64,000 nt of DNA from Alcaligenaceae bacterium (lineage in GTDB: Bacteria; Pseudomonadota; Gammaproteobacteria; Burkholderiales; Burkholderiaceae_B). The stretch is taken from the NCBI GenBank assembly GCA_013416455.1, contig JACCES010000007.1, positions 1 to 64,000 of the forward strand, read 5' to 3'. The position numbers and the translations under genes were made by a program. Numbering within the stretch: the stretch's first letter is position 1; every line of letters starts with the position of its first letter. Positions 25,417 through 34,681 of the stretch are shown piece after piece. The notes under the pieces are model-generated. The model worked only from the letters and a program-made list of their open reading frames with translations, was not told where the DNA came from and did not search any database.

Positions 25417-26307
25417 TTACTGCACATCCCTGAATTCCGGCGCCCAGTGCAGCAGGCGGCGCTCGATGAGGGTGACGCCATAGACCAGCACGATGCCGAC
25501 CACCGATAGCAGCAGCACCGCCGCGAACATGTCGGTGGCGTTGAGCGTCGCGAGCGCGGTGATCATGAGGTAGCCCATGCCGGTGGTCGAGCCGACGAAT
25601 TCAGCCAGGACGACGCCGATGAGGGCGAAGCTGATGGCGTTGGGCAGCGCCGCGAAAGTCCAGGCGGCGGCGGTGGGAATCCGTACGCGCCACAGGATCT
25701 GCCGCGGCGAGCCGCCCAGGGTCTGGCAGAACTGCAGAAGCTCGCGCTCTACGCTGCGGCCACCTTTGTAGGTGTTGAAGAACACCAGGAAAAACACCAC
25801 GAACCACGATGTGACCACCTTGGATGCCAGCCCGAGTCCGAAGAACATGGTGATGAGCGGCACGAAGGCAATGCGCGGCATGGAATTGAAGGCCACGATG
25901 AAGGGGTTGAGCATGTCGGCGACAAAGCGGTTTCGGCTGAGCGCCATGCCGACGATGAAGCCGCTGCCCACCCCGACGGCGAGGCCCAGGAAGGTCGCCT
26001 GCAGTGTGAGCCAGAGGTGCGGCCAGACAGCGTTCGGGCCGGGCTGCAGCCATTGCCACAGCCGCACGGCGATGCGCGACGGCTGACTGATGAAGAAGGG
26101 GTCAAAGATCGTGTTGGCGATGAACCAGGGAATGCGGGTCAGGCTTTCCCATAGCCCGAATATCGCGACAAGGATGCCCGCCTGCCACAGCGTGATGTGC
26201 AGCCGCCGGCGCATGGCCTGGCGCCGCAACTGTGCCAGGGTGTCGGCGTGCGCGTGGGAGGGGGCGGAAGGTTCGTGGCCTGTTGTTCTTTCCATGGGGT
26301 GTCTCAT
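25417..26307 (-). CDS. ABC transporter permease, SsuC/TauC type
   Basis: 296 residues; the start ATG 26307 overlaps the ATPase stop as ATGA. After a 40-residue cytoplasmic lead it has about six membrane helices and the BPD-transporter EAA-like loop around GGSPRQILWRVRIPTAAAWT (about 195-215). With the ATPase and NMT1-like binding protein upstream it makes an importer for small nitrogen- or sulfur-containing organic molecules (nitrate/sulfonate/taurine family). Last gene of the operon, followed by a bidirectional terminator. Confidence 0.9.
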   Translation of the reverse strand: MRHPMERTTGHEPSAPSHAHADTLAQLRRQAMRRRLHITLWQAGILVAIFGLWESLTRIPWFIANTIFDPFFISQPSRIAVRLWQWLQPGPNAVWPHLWLTLQATFLGLAVGVGSGFIVGMALSRNRFVADMLNPFIVAFNSMPRIAFVPLITMFFGLGLASKVVTSWFVVFFLVFFNTYKGGRSVERELLQFCQTLGGSPRQILWRVRIPTAAAWTFAALPNAISFALIGVVLAEFVGSTTGMGYLMITALATLNATDMFAAVLLLSVVGIVLVYGVTLIERRLLHWAPEFRDVQ

Positions 26308-27074
26308 GCCGCGCTGCGGAACTGCTCGCCCAGCACGCTCCAGATGCTTTGGAAGTGCCTGACGAATTCGGGGCTTTCTCGCACTGTGAAGACATCGCGC
26401 GGACGAGGGATGTCGATCCGTTCATCCAGCAGGATGCGGCTCGGCGGCGAGGAGAGAACGACGACGCGGTCGGACAGGGTGATGGCCTCGTCCAGATCGT
26501 GTGTCACCATGACCACGGTCTGGCCCAGCTTGCTCCAGATTTCCATCAGTTCGCGGTGCAGGTGGGTCTTGGTATGGGTGTCCAGGGCGCCAAAGGGTTC
26601 GTCGAGCATGAGCAGGCTGGGCTCCACGGCCAGGCTCATGAGCAGGGCTACGCGCCTGCGCATGCCGCCGGACAATTGATGCGGGTAGGCCTGTTCGAAG
26701 CCCGTCAGATGCCCGAGCTCCAGCAGTTGCTTGACGCGCGGCCTGATCTGGGATTCGGGCACGCCCTGGAACTTCAGGCCCAGGGCGACGTTGCGATAGA
26801 CGGTGAACCAGGGCAGCAAGGTATCCTTCTGGAAGATGTACCCGAGCGACTCGGGCACTCTTCCCTGGACGGGTTTGCCGGCCACGCGTATGACGCCGGA
26901 CGTGGGTTCGAGAAACCCGGCGATCATGTTGAGCAAGGTTGATTTGCCGCAGCCGGATGGCCCGACGATGGATACGAATTCCCCCTGGGCGATGGAAAAC
27001 GATACGTTTCCCACCGCCCAGGTATGGCCTTTGTCCGTCTGGTAGGCCTTGGAAACCTCTTGCAGTTCAATCAC
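26304..27074 (-). CDS. ABC transporter ATP-binding protein, SsuB/TauB type
   Basis: 256 residues starting with GTG 27074, which overlaps the stop of the binding-protein gene (GTGA). Walker A GPSGCGKST (about 39-47), Q-loop in YIFQKDTLLPW, signature LSGGMRRR (about 135), Walker B LLMLDEPFGALD, and H-loop VMVTHDLDEA. All nucleotide-binding motifs are complete. It energises the adjacent permease. Confidence 0.93.
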   Translation of the reverse strand: MIELQEVSKAYQTDKGHTWAVGNVSFSIAQGEFVSIVGPSGCGKSTLLNMIAGFLEPTSGVIRVAGKPVQGRVPESLGYIFQKDTLLPWFTVYRNVALGLKFQGVPESQIRPRVKQLLELGHLTGFEQAYPHQLSGGMRRRVALLMSLAVEPSLLMLDEPFGALDTHTKTHLHRELMEIWSKLGQTVVMVTHDLDEAITLSDRVVVLSSPPSRILLDERIDIPRPRDVFTVRESPEFVRHFQSIWSVLGEQFRSAA

Positions 27075-28135
27075 GACGACATGCCTCGCGCCTTGCGTAC
27101 GAAGCTCATGTCGACGCAGCGGCTGTAGGGGACGGTTTTCATTTCTTCGTTGGAGAACTGCCGCCCGTCTCCCATGATGGCCGCCATGCGGTCGTAAGCG
27201 TCTTCGGTAATGATGTTGTCCTGCAGCCAGACGTTGGCCTTGTAGTCAGTGATGGCCTTGAGCACCGAGGGGCGCGACAGCGCGCTGAGGTAATCCTGAT
27301 AGATGGCTTCAGTGATTTCCTCGGGGGTGTGCTGGTTGATGAAGTCCTGGGCCTTGACCAGCCCGTTGACAAACGCCTGTACGTCGTCGGGACGGTTTTC
27401 TATGTCTTCGCGCAGCGCATAGGCCGCTATGCCGGGGACATCGCCTTTCATGTATGTGTTCCATACTTCGCTGTCGATGCCGTTGAAGATGGGCGTGCCC
27501 CAGCCTTCCCCCACGGCCTGCTCCATCATGGACGCAGTGGCCATGGTGGCGGCCACCGAACCGGTCTTGAGGGCGGCGAGCATCGTGGCCAGGTCGCCCA
27601 GCGGGCGGATATCCACCTTGTCGGCGATGCCGGCCTGCTGGGTCAGGTAGACGGCCATCAGCGCGGTGACCGACCCTGGCTGCGTAGCGCCTATTCTCTG
27701 ATTGGCCAGGTCTGTCAGGCTGCGGAATTTGCCGCTGTCGTAGTCTTCTTTGCGGACCAGTACGTTGGCGTAGGTCATGCGGCGGTCGAACCCGAAGATG
27801 AGCGCCGCGGGCTTGCCGGCAACGGTCAGGGCCGGCGCGGCGGTTGCCGCCGTTGCGCCCACGAAAATCTGCTTGGCCGCCAGCAGCTGGTTGGTGCGCG
27901 GGCCGCTCTGGCTATTGAGATATTTGACGTCAAGGCCCGCGTCGGCGAAGTAGCCCTGTTTGAGCGCCACGTAACCGGCCGTGAAGATGGGGTCTATGCT
28001 GCCCTGGCCATATGAAACTTCCTTGCGCGCCGCAAAGGCGCGGCCGGCGCCGAACAGGGCGAGACAGGACGCGGCGCCGGAGGCCAGAAGGAGATGGCGG
28101 CGTTTGGAATCGAGCAAGCTGGTGTGATTGGACAT
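27071..28135 (-). CDS. ABC transporter substrate-binding protein, NMT1/SsuA family
   Basis: 354 residues from ATG 28135. The N terminus SKRRHLLLASGAASCLALFG is a twin-arginine-like or Sec signal ending near AFAA. The mature part follows the NMT1/THI5 pattern: QGSIDPIFTAGYVALKQGYF, then GATAATAAPAL and IGATQPGSVTALM. It would capture the ligand in the periplasm for the downstream ATPase and permease. The reading frame stays open upstream of the chosen start through a decayed Bug-receptor fragment (see next entry); no good ribosome site precedes 28135, so translation may depend on coupling to upstream reading. Confidence 0.85.
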   Translation of the reverse strand: MSNHTSLLDSKRRHLLLASGAASCLALFGAGRAFAARKEVSYGQGSIDPIFTAGYVALKQGYFADAGLDVKYLNSQSGPRTNQLLAAKQIFVGATAATAAPALTVAGKPAALIFGFDRRMTYANVLVRKEDYDSGKFRSLTDLANQRIGATQPGSVTALMAVYLTQQAGIADKVDIRPLGDLATMLAALKTGSVAATMATASMMEQAVGEGWGTPIFNGIDSEVWNTYMKGDVPGIAAYALREDIENRPDDVQAFVNGLVKAQDFINQHTPEEITEAIYQDYLSALSRPSVLKAITDYKANVWLQDNIITEDAYDRMAAIMGDGRQFSNEEMKTVPYSRCVDMSFVRKARGMSS

Positions 28136-28270
28136 ATGGCTTGTACGTTGGCGCGGCAAACCCGCTGATGGGCGTGGCTGCGCGATGCCTAACGTGTCTC
28201 CTGTAAAAATTGTTGTCGGGCGACTGCACAAGGTGCGAGTATATGCGCGGGGGATCGCTGTGTGTAGTCG

Positions 28271-28606
28271 TGCTTGTGCCAGGCGCTGGATGACCGCCTG
28301 GAAGCGGGCCGACTCCCCTTCCATCCGCTCCGCAAATTCGCGGCTGGGCATTGCCACCAGATCGGTGCCCAACGTTGCGAACTTGTCTCGCATGCCGGGC
28401 TGTTCAAGGGTGGCGAAAGCCGCGCGTTCGAGTTGTTGCTGCGCCTCCGGTGGCGTGGCGGCGGGCAGCAGCAGTCCGTACCACGTAACGAGATCTTCAT
28501 CGCCCATGACGGCCATTGCCTCTTCGAGGGTCGGCATGTTCGGCAGCGATACCGCGCCTTGCGGCTGCCCGGCCTGAAACGATTTCAGAATCGTTATTCC
28601 GCCAGG
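28271..28606 (-). pseudogene. Bug/TctC receptor, C-terminal remnant in frame with next gene
   Basis: Reading on the minus strand from about 28606, the residues SLPNMPTLEEAMAVMG, then TWYGLLLPAATPP and FATLGTDLVAMPSREFAERM are the C-terminal third of a TctC-type tricarboxylate receptor (normally about 320 residues). The first two thirds are absent, and the fragment begins inside the last bases of the hydantoinase B gene. It has no stop before the substrate-binding protein, so a fused 488-residue reading frame exists from ATG 28537. Confidence 0.7.
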
Positions 28607-30240
28607 CCGGAATAATGCTGGTCTGCTTGAGCCTTGGTAATCACCCCGTCCCGGAGGTCCCGCCGTACGTGAGCGACCGAGCGCGATCCCGCGGGGCCGT
28701 ATCCGCCGCCCCCGGGGGTAACGATTTCAATGATGTCGCCTTTGATGAAATCGCGGGTGGCTTCCGGCAGCCTCTCGCCGTTTCTCAAGAACGTTATTCT
28801 GCTGCCGGCGCCGTTGCCGCCGCCGTCCACGCCCCAAGGCTCCGAGCGGGTGCGCGAGACATTGCTGATGATCACGCGGCAATCGTCCTCGAGCTCATAG
28901 GTGCGCCGCAATCCCATGCCGCCTCGCTGCCTGCCGACCCCGCCGGACCCGTCCACCAGTTCATAATTGCGCAGAATGATGGGGTATTCGAGTTCCAGAG
29001 ACTCCACCGGCAGATTCGAGGTATTGGTCATGTGCACATGCACCCCGTCCAGTCCGTCCTTGCTTTTTCGGGCGCCCATGCCGCCCCCTATGGTTTCCAG
29101 ATAGACCCACAGGTCACCGTTCTTGCGGGCGCCGGAAAAGGTGGCGACAAGGCAACAGCCGTTGCTTGCCGCTATGGAACGATCGGGCACTGCCTGGTAT
29201 AGCGCGCCGCTGATCAGGTCGACCACACGCTGGGCGATGGCAGACCGGCCATTCACCGCGGCGGGATGGGCGCAATTGAGCACCGAGCCATGCGGAGCGA
29301 CGACCTTGATCGGACGCGACAGGCCTGCGTTCGGCAGAATCGTCGGGTCCACGATGGCTTTGATGGTGTAGTAGACACAGGCAAGCAAACCCGTGTAGAT
29401 GAGGTTCAGGCCGGCCCTGACCTGCGGCGGGGCTTCGAACCGCAGCGTCATTTCGTCGCCGCGCACCTCCACCACGACGGACAAGGTCATGTCGAAGGGC
29501 GTGCCGAGCAGATCGAAACGATCGGAGAAACTGTATTCGCCATCGGGTATGGACCGGATTCCCGCCCGCATTTTTCGCTCGGCGTAATCTTGCAGGGATT
29601 GTCCCGCCGCGAGAATCACATCGGTTCCGTACTTGTCGCATAGCGAAACCAGCCGTTCCGCGCCTACCCGATTCGCCGCCAGCTGGGCCCGCAGGTCGGA
29701 CAGCCTTTCGCCGGGTACCTGGCAATTCAGCAATAGAAGTCTCTGCAGGTCTTCCTGCAGCTCCCCGGCCCGGTACAGCCGGACGGGCGGAATACGGATT
29801 CCTTCCTGATAGATATGAGCGTGGCCCCGATCCGCGAAATCGGAATGATGAGCTGTGTTCACCGCCCATCCAACCAGCCCGTCCCGATGGAAGATGGGTT
29901 GGACCAGAACGATGTCGGGCAGATGGGTGCCTCCGCCCTCGTATGCGTCATTGCCGATGAAAACGTCGCCTGGCTTCAAGGACGAGACATCGTTGGTCCG
30001 CATGATGCAAGGGATGATCCCCAGGAAGCTGCCCAGGTGCATGGGGATGTGTTCGGCCTGGCAAAGCAGGTTGCCATGCATGTCGAACAGGGCGGTGGAG
30101 CAGTCCTGGCGCTCCTTGATGTTGGTGGAATGGCTGGTCCGGATCAGCGCCGCTCCCATTTCTTCCGTAATGGAGGAAAACGCATTGCCGATGATTTCCA
30201 CCGTGATGGGATCGGGACGGCTCGTATTAGTTGTCTGCAT
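28594..30240 (-). CDS. hyuB: Hydantoinase B / oxoprolinase beta-like subunit
   Basis: 548 residues from ATG 30240 with GAGG 5 bases upstream; ATG 30255 is an alternative. The family signature regions are present: SHSTNIKERQDCSTALFD (about 38-55), NDAYEGGGTHLPDI (about 97) and the C-terminal RGGMGLRRTYEL and VTPGGGGYG. With HyuA it forms an ATP-dependent ring-opening hydrolase acting on hydantoins, 5-oxoproline, or related lactams, or an acetone/acetophenone-carboxylase-like enzyme; the sequence does not decide which. It overlaps the hyuA end by 14 bases. Downstream lies the Bug remnant. Confidence 0.9.
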   Translation of the reverse strand: MQTTNTSRPDPITVEIIGNAFSSITEEMGAALIRTSHSTNIKERQDCSTALFDMHGNLLCQAEHIPMHLGSFLGIIPCIMRTNDVSSLKPGDVFIGNDAYEGGGTHLPDIVLVQPIFHRDGLVGWAVNTAHHSDFADRGHAHIYQEGIRIPPVRLYRAGELQEDLQRLLLLNCQVPGERLSDLRAQLAANRVGAERLVSLCDKYGTDVILAAGQSLQDYAERKMRAGIRSIPDGEYSFSDRFDLLGTPFDMTLSVVVEVRGDEMTLRFEAPPQVRAGLNLIYTGLLACVYYTIKAIVDPTILPNAGLSRPIKVVAPHGSVLNCAHPAAVNGRSAIAQRVVDLISGALYQAVPDRSIAASNGCCLVATFSGARKNGDLWVYLETIGGGMGARKSKDGLDGVHVHMTNTSNLPVESLELEYPIILRNYELVDGSGGVGRQRGGMGLRRTYELEDDCRVIISNVSRTRSEPWGVDGGGNGAGSRITFLRNGERLPEATRDFIKGDIIEIVTPGGGGYGPAGSRSVAHVRRDLRDGVITKAQADQHYSGLAE

Positions 30241-32296
30241 GGCCGCCTCTTGCATCCTCCATGATCAGATTCAGATGGGTGTCTACCGATACCGTCATGT
30301 CTGCCAGGACAAAGGTTGTGGTATCCATTTGTTCGATGACCGCGGGCCCGGCCAGCGCATTGCCGGCTTTCAGCAGCTTGCGATCGTAGATGGGGGTCTC
30401 TCGCCAGCATCCGGTTTCCGCATACCAGATGTCTCGAAACCCCGTCAGTGCATCGTCAGGGCTTTCGCCGGCGATGGGGTACTGTGGCAATTGCACGGAT
30501 CGGGATCTGCCGGTGGCGATGGCCCGATACGTGACAAGCTGAACAGCCTCGTCGACCGCGAATCCGTATTGTTTCTTGTGGGCCTGGAAAAAGGCATGCT
30601 TCAGACTGTCCAGCCCGGTTTCGTCAATGATTCCGTATTCGACCGGAATCGATAGTTCATAATTCTGGCCCGCATAACGCATATCGATCATCAAGTCTAT
30701 CGATTGCGCTTGCTGGCCGATCCCCTCGTCGGCGAACCATTTTTTGGCATCGGCGACAAGGCCGTCAAAGATATTGTTGAGTGCGACGATGGGGCGCTCA
30801 TGCAGACTCAGAAGCCGGGATGCCATGAAATCGCTGCGCAGGTCGGTCAGCAGCAGGCCCATTGCGCACAACACCCCCGGATATCTGGGGATGACGATTC
30901 TTTTCATCTCCAGTTCGCGGGCCAGGCGGGCTGCATGCAGAGGTCCCGCACCTCCGAAGGCCATCATCAGGTAATCCCGCGGGTCGTAGCCCTTCTGGAC
31001 GCTGATCACGCGTATTGCCTTCGCCATATTGGAAGTCGCCACCGAGATGATGCCCTGGGCCGCTTCCATGACATCCACATTCAGTCGGTTGGCCAGTGCC
31101 TCTATCGCGGCAATGCTTTTTCCCCGCTGCAGTTGCATTCTTCCGTCCAGAAACCGGTCGGGATTCAGGATCTGCAACACCAGATTGGCGTCCGTGACGG
31201 TGGGGTTCGTGTTCCCGTTGCCATAGCAGATCGGGCCGGGAAAAGCGCCGGCGCTCTCGGGGCCGACTTTCATCAGCCCACCATTGTCGACGTATGCGAT
31301 GGAGCCGCCTCCGGCCCCCACAGTGTGAATGTCGAGCATCGGAACCTTCAATGGGTAGCCATGAACGGATGCCTGCCCGCTCAGCCCGCAGATGCCCTTG
31401 TGCATCAGCGCGACGTCGGTGCTCGTGCCCCCCATGTCGAAGGTGATGATTTCACTTTCGCCCATCATGCCCGCGATTCTCTGCGCCGAAACGATGCCGG
31501 TGCTGGGCCCCGACAGGACCGTCCGGACAGGCTGTCTGGCGGCGGCTTCGAAACTGATCACCCCGCCGTTGGATTGCGTCAGCTTGGGAGCAACGCTGAC
31601 GCCTCGTTCCCGGAGGCCTGCCTCGAGGCGGTCTATATATACCTTCATGATCGGACCAAGATAGGTATTTACTACCACCGTGGACATACGCTCGAATTCC
31701 CGAAACTCCGGGGCGATCTCGCTTGAAATACTGATGAAGACTCCAGGAAGCTCCCGCTCCAGAATCTTCCGGACCGTTTCCTCGTGGGCATCGTCGATGA
31801 AACTGTAAAGCAGGCAGACGGCCACGCCGCTGACCTTGTTGCGGCGAAGGGCGTCCACGATATCCGGAATCTGGCGCAGGTCGAGGGGCTGGACGACCGA
31901 GCCGTCGAACTTCAGTCTTCCCGCCACTTCCATCCGCAGGTGGCGCGGAACCATGATGACCGGCTTGTCAGCCTGCAGGTCGTACAGGCTGGGCCGTTTC
32001 TGCCTTCCTATCTCCAGCAGATCCTTGAAACCCTGAGTGGTGATGAGCGCTGTCGTCGATCCCTTCAGCTGGATCAAGGCATTGGTGCCCACTGTGGTTC
32101 CGTGCCCCAGGAAATCGATGTCCTTTTCGGTCTTGCCGGCGATTCTGAGAATCTCATTCAAGGCGTTGATGATTCCAACCGAAGGGTCGTCCGGAGTTGA
32201 CGGCACCTTGCCCACTTTCAAATCGCCGTTTTCCCGGTCAAAGAGGCTTACGTCCGTGAACGTGCCGCCGGAATCTATACCGATAAGTACCGTCAT
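30227..32296 (-). CDS. hyuA: Hydantoinase A / oxoprolinase alpha-like ATPase subunit
   Basis: 689 residues from ATG 32296, with GAGG 6 bases upstream. It has an ASKHA-type nucleotide-binding core: IGIDSGGTFTDVSLFD (about 5-20), GHGTTVGTNALIQ (about 65), and EIITFDMGGTSTDVALM (about 285-300), then AFGGAGPLHAARLA (about 465). These are the phosphate-binding and adenosine regions of the HyuA/HyuB family, which phosphorylates the ring carbonyl before hydrolysis. It follows the Bug receptor gene by 51 bases and overlaps hyuB, so one transcript is likely. Confidence 0.92.
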   Translation of the reverse strand: MTVLIGIDSGGTFTDVSLFDRENGDLKVGKVPSTPDDPSVGIINALNEILRIAGKTEKDIDFLGHGTTVGTNALIQLKGSTTALITTQGFKDLLEIGRQKRPSLYDLQADKPVIMVPRHLRMEVAGRLKFDGSVVQPLDLRQIPDIVDALRRNKVSGVAVCLLYSFIDDAHEETVRKILERELPGVFISISSEIAPEFREFERMSTVVVNTYLGPIMKVYIDRLEAGLRERGVSVAPKLTQSNGGVISFEAAARQPVRTVLSGPSTGIVSAQRIAGMMGESEIITFDMGGTSTDVALMHKGICGLSGQASVHGYPLKVPMLDIHTVGAGGGSIAYVDNGGLMKVGPESAGAFPGPICYGNGNTNPTVTDANLVLQILNPDRFLDGRMQLQRGKSIAAIEALANRLNVDVMEAAQGIISVATSNMAKAIRVISVQKGYDPRDYLMMAFGGAGPLHAARLARELEMKRIVIPRYPGVLCAMGLLLTDLRSDFMASRLLSLHERPIVALNNIFDGLVADAKKWFADEGIGQQAQSIDLMIDMRYAGQNYELSIPVEYGIIDETGLDSLKHAFFQAHKKQYGFAVDEAVQLVTYRAIATGRSRSVQLPQYPIAGESPDDALTGFRDIWYAETGCWRETPIYDRKLLKAGNALAGPAVIEQMDTTTFVLADMTVSVDTHLNLIMEDARGGHADN

Positions 32297-32347
32297 CAAT
32301 TGCCTCGATTCTAGAAATCACCGATCAATCAGGCTGTTGTCTGCATG

Positions 32348-33319
32348 CTATTTCGGGTTCAGGCCGATCTCTTCGACCAGCCCCTTAAAGCGCACGATGT
32401 CCTGCCGCACCATCTCGGTCGCGGCTTCCGGCGTGGAGACCACGACGGTGACCCCTGTATCGTTGAGTTTCTTCGTGACTTCGGGCTTGCGCAAAGCCTT
32501 GGCCGATGCTTCTTGAATGGCTTTGACGATTTCCTTGGGTGTTCCCGCCGGGGCGGCAAGGCCATACCATGCGATCTCGCGGTACCCCGGCAGGCCTGCC
32601 TCGCTGATGGTGGGAATATCGGGCAGGAAGTCGACGCGCGACTCCGTCGAGATTCCAAGCCCTTTGACGCGCCCGCCATTGATGAAGGGGAGCTGTACGA
32701 TCGTGTTGTCCAGGACCAGGTCCAGGCTGCCGCCTACGAGGTCTGCCGCCATTGCGGGCCCGCCGGCGTAAGGAATCATGTTCAGTTCTATGCCCGCGGA
32801 TTTCGCAAACTGATGCGCTGCGAGATACTGGTGGCTGCCAATGCCCGCATTGCCTATGGATACGCTGCCCGGATGTTTCTTGGCATGCTCGATCCAGCTG
32901 ATGAGATCCATCCGTTCGGATGGGTTCTTGACGACAACGACAAAGGGGACTTCGGCCAGTATCGAAACCTGCTCGAAGCTCTTGAGCGAGTCGTACTTGA
33001 TGTCCTTGTAGATACTGGGGTTGATGGCAAGCGTGCCCGAACTCGTGATGCCGAGCGTATAGCCATCAGGCTTGGCCCTGGCTACATGCTGCATGCTGAT
33101 CTGCCCGCCCGCGCCAGGGCGATTGACTACGATGACGGACGTTTTCCATTCGTCCTCCAGGCCTTCGGCGAGCACCCGGGCGACGGTGTCGGCGCCCGAG
33201 CCCGCTGCGAAAGGTACGACCAGTGACACGGGTTGCGCCGGAAACCCCGTCTGTGCGTGTGCGAAACCTGCGCCTGCGCCAAGGGCAAGCAACATGATGG
33301 TTCTCTTGAGTTTTTTCAT
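32348..33319 (-). CDS. Bug/TctC family periplasmic solute receptor
   Basis: 323 residues from ATG 33319 (AGGAGA 4 bases upstream). Signal peptide MKKLKRTIMLLALGAGAGFA with cleavage after AHA. Mature features of the family: FPAQPVSLVVPFAAGSGADT, VNRPGAGGQISMQHVAR and PDGYTLGITSSG, then FLPDIPTISEAGLPGY. Bug receptors are extremely abundant in Bordetella and relatives and bind carboxylates or amides, mostly without their own TctAB permease. First gene of the hyu operon, so it probably binds or senses the hydantoinase substrate. A LysR gene is divergent. Confidence 0.93.
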   Translation of the reverse strand: MKKLKRTIMLLALGAGAGFAHAQTGFPAQPVSLVVPFAAGSGADTVARVLAEGLEDEWKTSVIVVNRPGAGGQISMQHVARAKPDGYTLGITSSGTLAINPSIYKDIKYDSLKSFEQVSILAEVPFVVVVKNPSERMDLISWIEHAKKHPGSVSIGNAGIGSHQYLAAHQFAKSAGIELNMIPYAGGPAMAADLVGGSLDLVLDNTIVQLPFINGGRVKGLGISTESRVDFLPDIPTISEAGLPGYREIAWYGLAAPAGTPKEIVKAIQEASAKALRKPEVTKKLNDTGVTVVVSTPEAATEMVRQDIVRFKGLVEEIGLNPK

Positions 33320-33686
33320 GCCATCTCCTGAATGAGTTGTGTCGGACATCTCGATCGGACAAGCGCTGCAATGCTTTCGCTATCAGGAATTCTGGGCCGA
33401 TCCATGTCGCCCGTCTAATTCTCAATCTTTACCCTCCTATTCAATCTTGGAATACTCATCGCGCATCACGCCTCGGCTTCTTGCGTATAAGGAAACGTCA
33501 TGGGCGCAAGCGCAGGCATGCCCGAGCAGAAGGGCGTCAGAGGTTGCGCCGGTGCGTATCGACTGAGCCGCGCAGAGCGGCTAAAGTCGTACTTTTCCGA
33601 TGTCGGCGGAAGGCTTGACCCCGTCCGATGATTCCATGCCCGTCGCAATCTGCATTTCGGGTGACATTGCAAAGGAAAGCGATCGT
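33320..33686. promoter_or_regulatory. Divergent promoter region, hyu operon / LysR gene
   Basis: 367 bases with no gene I can support. It must hold the promoter of the receptor-hyu-ABC operon and that of the LysR gene. TTGCGTATAAGG ... GGGCGCAA (about 33481-33509) gives TTGCG/CGCAA arms and could be a regulator site, but the match to a LysR T-N11-A box is weak. Confidence 0.35.
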
Positions 33687-34601
33687 ATGTCCGGGGACTT
33701 CTCGCGTATGAATCTGCATTTTCTGCGGGGTGACCTCAGATCGATCGAGGTCTTTCTGAAGGTCATGGAAAGCGGCACTACGCAACGTGCCGCCGAACTG
33801 CTGTTCACTACACAACCGACGGTCAGCAAGGTTATAAGCGCTCTCGAATCCCAACTGAACATAGAGCTTTTCGAACGATCGGGCGGCCGGCTCAAGCCGA
33901 CAAAGTATGCATTTCGCCTGTTCCGCGAGGCTCAGCAGATCAGAGATGAAATTGCGATGTTCGAGCGCCGGGTGCGTGAAATCAGGGATGATGCCGTGGA
34001 CAGCCTCTGGATCGAATCGGTTTCCACCTTTTCCATTTCGATGGTCCCCAGGGCGATCGCCCGGTTCAAGAAGGAATATCCGGACATCAAGGTGAATTTC
34101 AACGTTTCCCAGACCGAGCAGATAGTCGCCAGCGCAAAAAAAGGCATGATTGATTTTGGGGTGATCCATCTTCCGGGGGATGCGTCGTTCGAAGGCACAC
34201 AGCCTTTGTGCTCATCGAGACTGGCGTGCATTCTTCCCAAGACGCATTTTTTGGCAAAGAAGAGGAAGATCAGTCCGATCGACCTGCAGAGCCTCCCCTT
34301 GATTTCCTATCGAGCCAGCCAGGCGTATACCAAAATCATCATGAGCGCATTTGATGAGTATGGGGTCAAGTATCAGTCGAAAGTAACGGTGAACCACTCG
34401 GTCGCCGCATACGCCACCGTGAATGCGGGCTACGGGGTCGCCGTGGTGGACGACTTCTTCGTTCACGATGGAATTTTTCCGAATGTGGTGAGGCGGCCGT
34501 TCGTACCGGAACGCGAAATCACGGTCGGTATCGTTGCGCCCGAGCAGATGCCCCTCAACAGCTATGCCCGGCAATTCGTCAGTTACCTGGTGAGCCCCTG
34601 A
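33687..34601 (+). CDS. LysR family transcriptional regulator
   Basis: 304 residues from ATG 33687 (AAGGA about 10 bases upstream); ATG 33708 is also possible. Winged helix-turn-helix at about 10-70: LRSIEVFLKVMESGTTQRAA then FTTQPTVSKVISALESQLNI, followed by a periplasmic-binding-like effector domain (about 100-300) with WIESVSTFSISMVPRAIARF. LysR proteins usually control the divergent operon in response to a pathway ligand, so this is the likely regulator of the hyu/ABC operon. Confidence 0.92.
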   Translation: MSGDFSRMNLHFLRGDLRSIEVFLKVMESGTTQRAAELLFTTQPTVSKVISALESQLNIELFERSGGRLKPTKYAFRLFREAQQIRDEIAMFERRVREIRDDAVDSLWIESVSTFSISMVPRAIARFKKEYPDIKVNFNVSQTEQIVASAKKGMIDFGVIHLPGDASFEGTQPLCSSRLACILPKTHFLAKKRKISPIDLQSLPLISYRASQAYTKIIMSAFDEYGVKYQSKVTVNHSVAAYATVNAGYGVAVVDDFFVHDGIFPNVVRRPFVPEREITVGIVAPEQMPLNSYARQFVSYLVSP

Positions 34602-34681
34602 TCCCGAAAGATCCATTGGCCGCCGCATCCACGGCGGCTAAACTGATTCGTGGCGGCACATTTCGATGAGAGGGCGGACTG

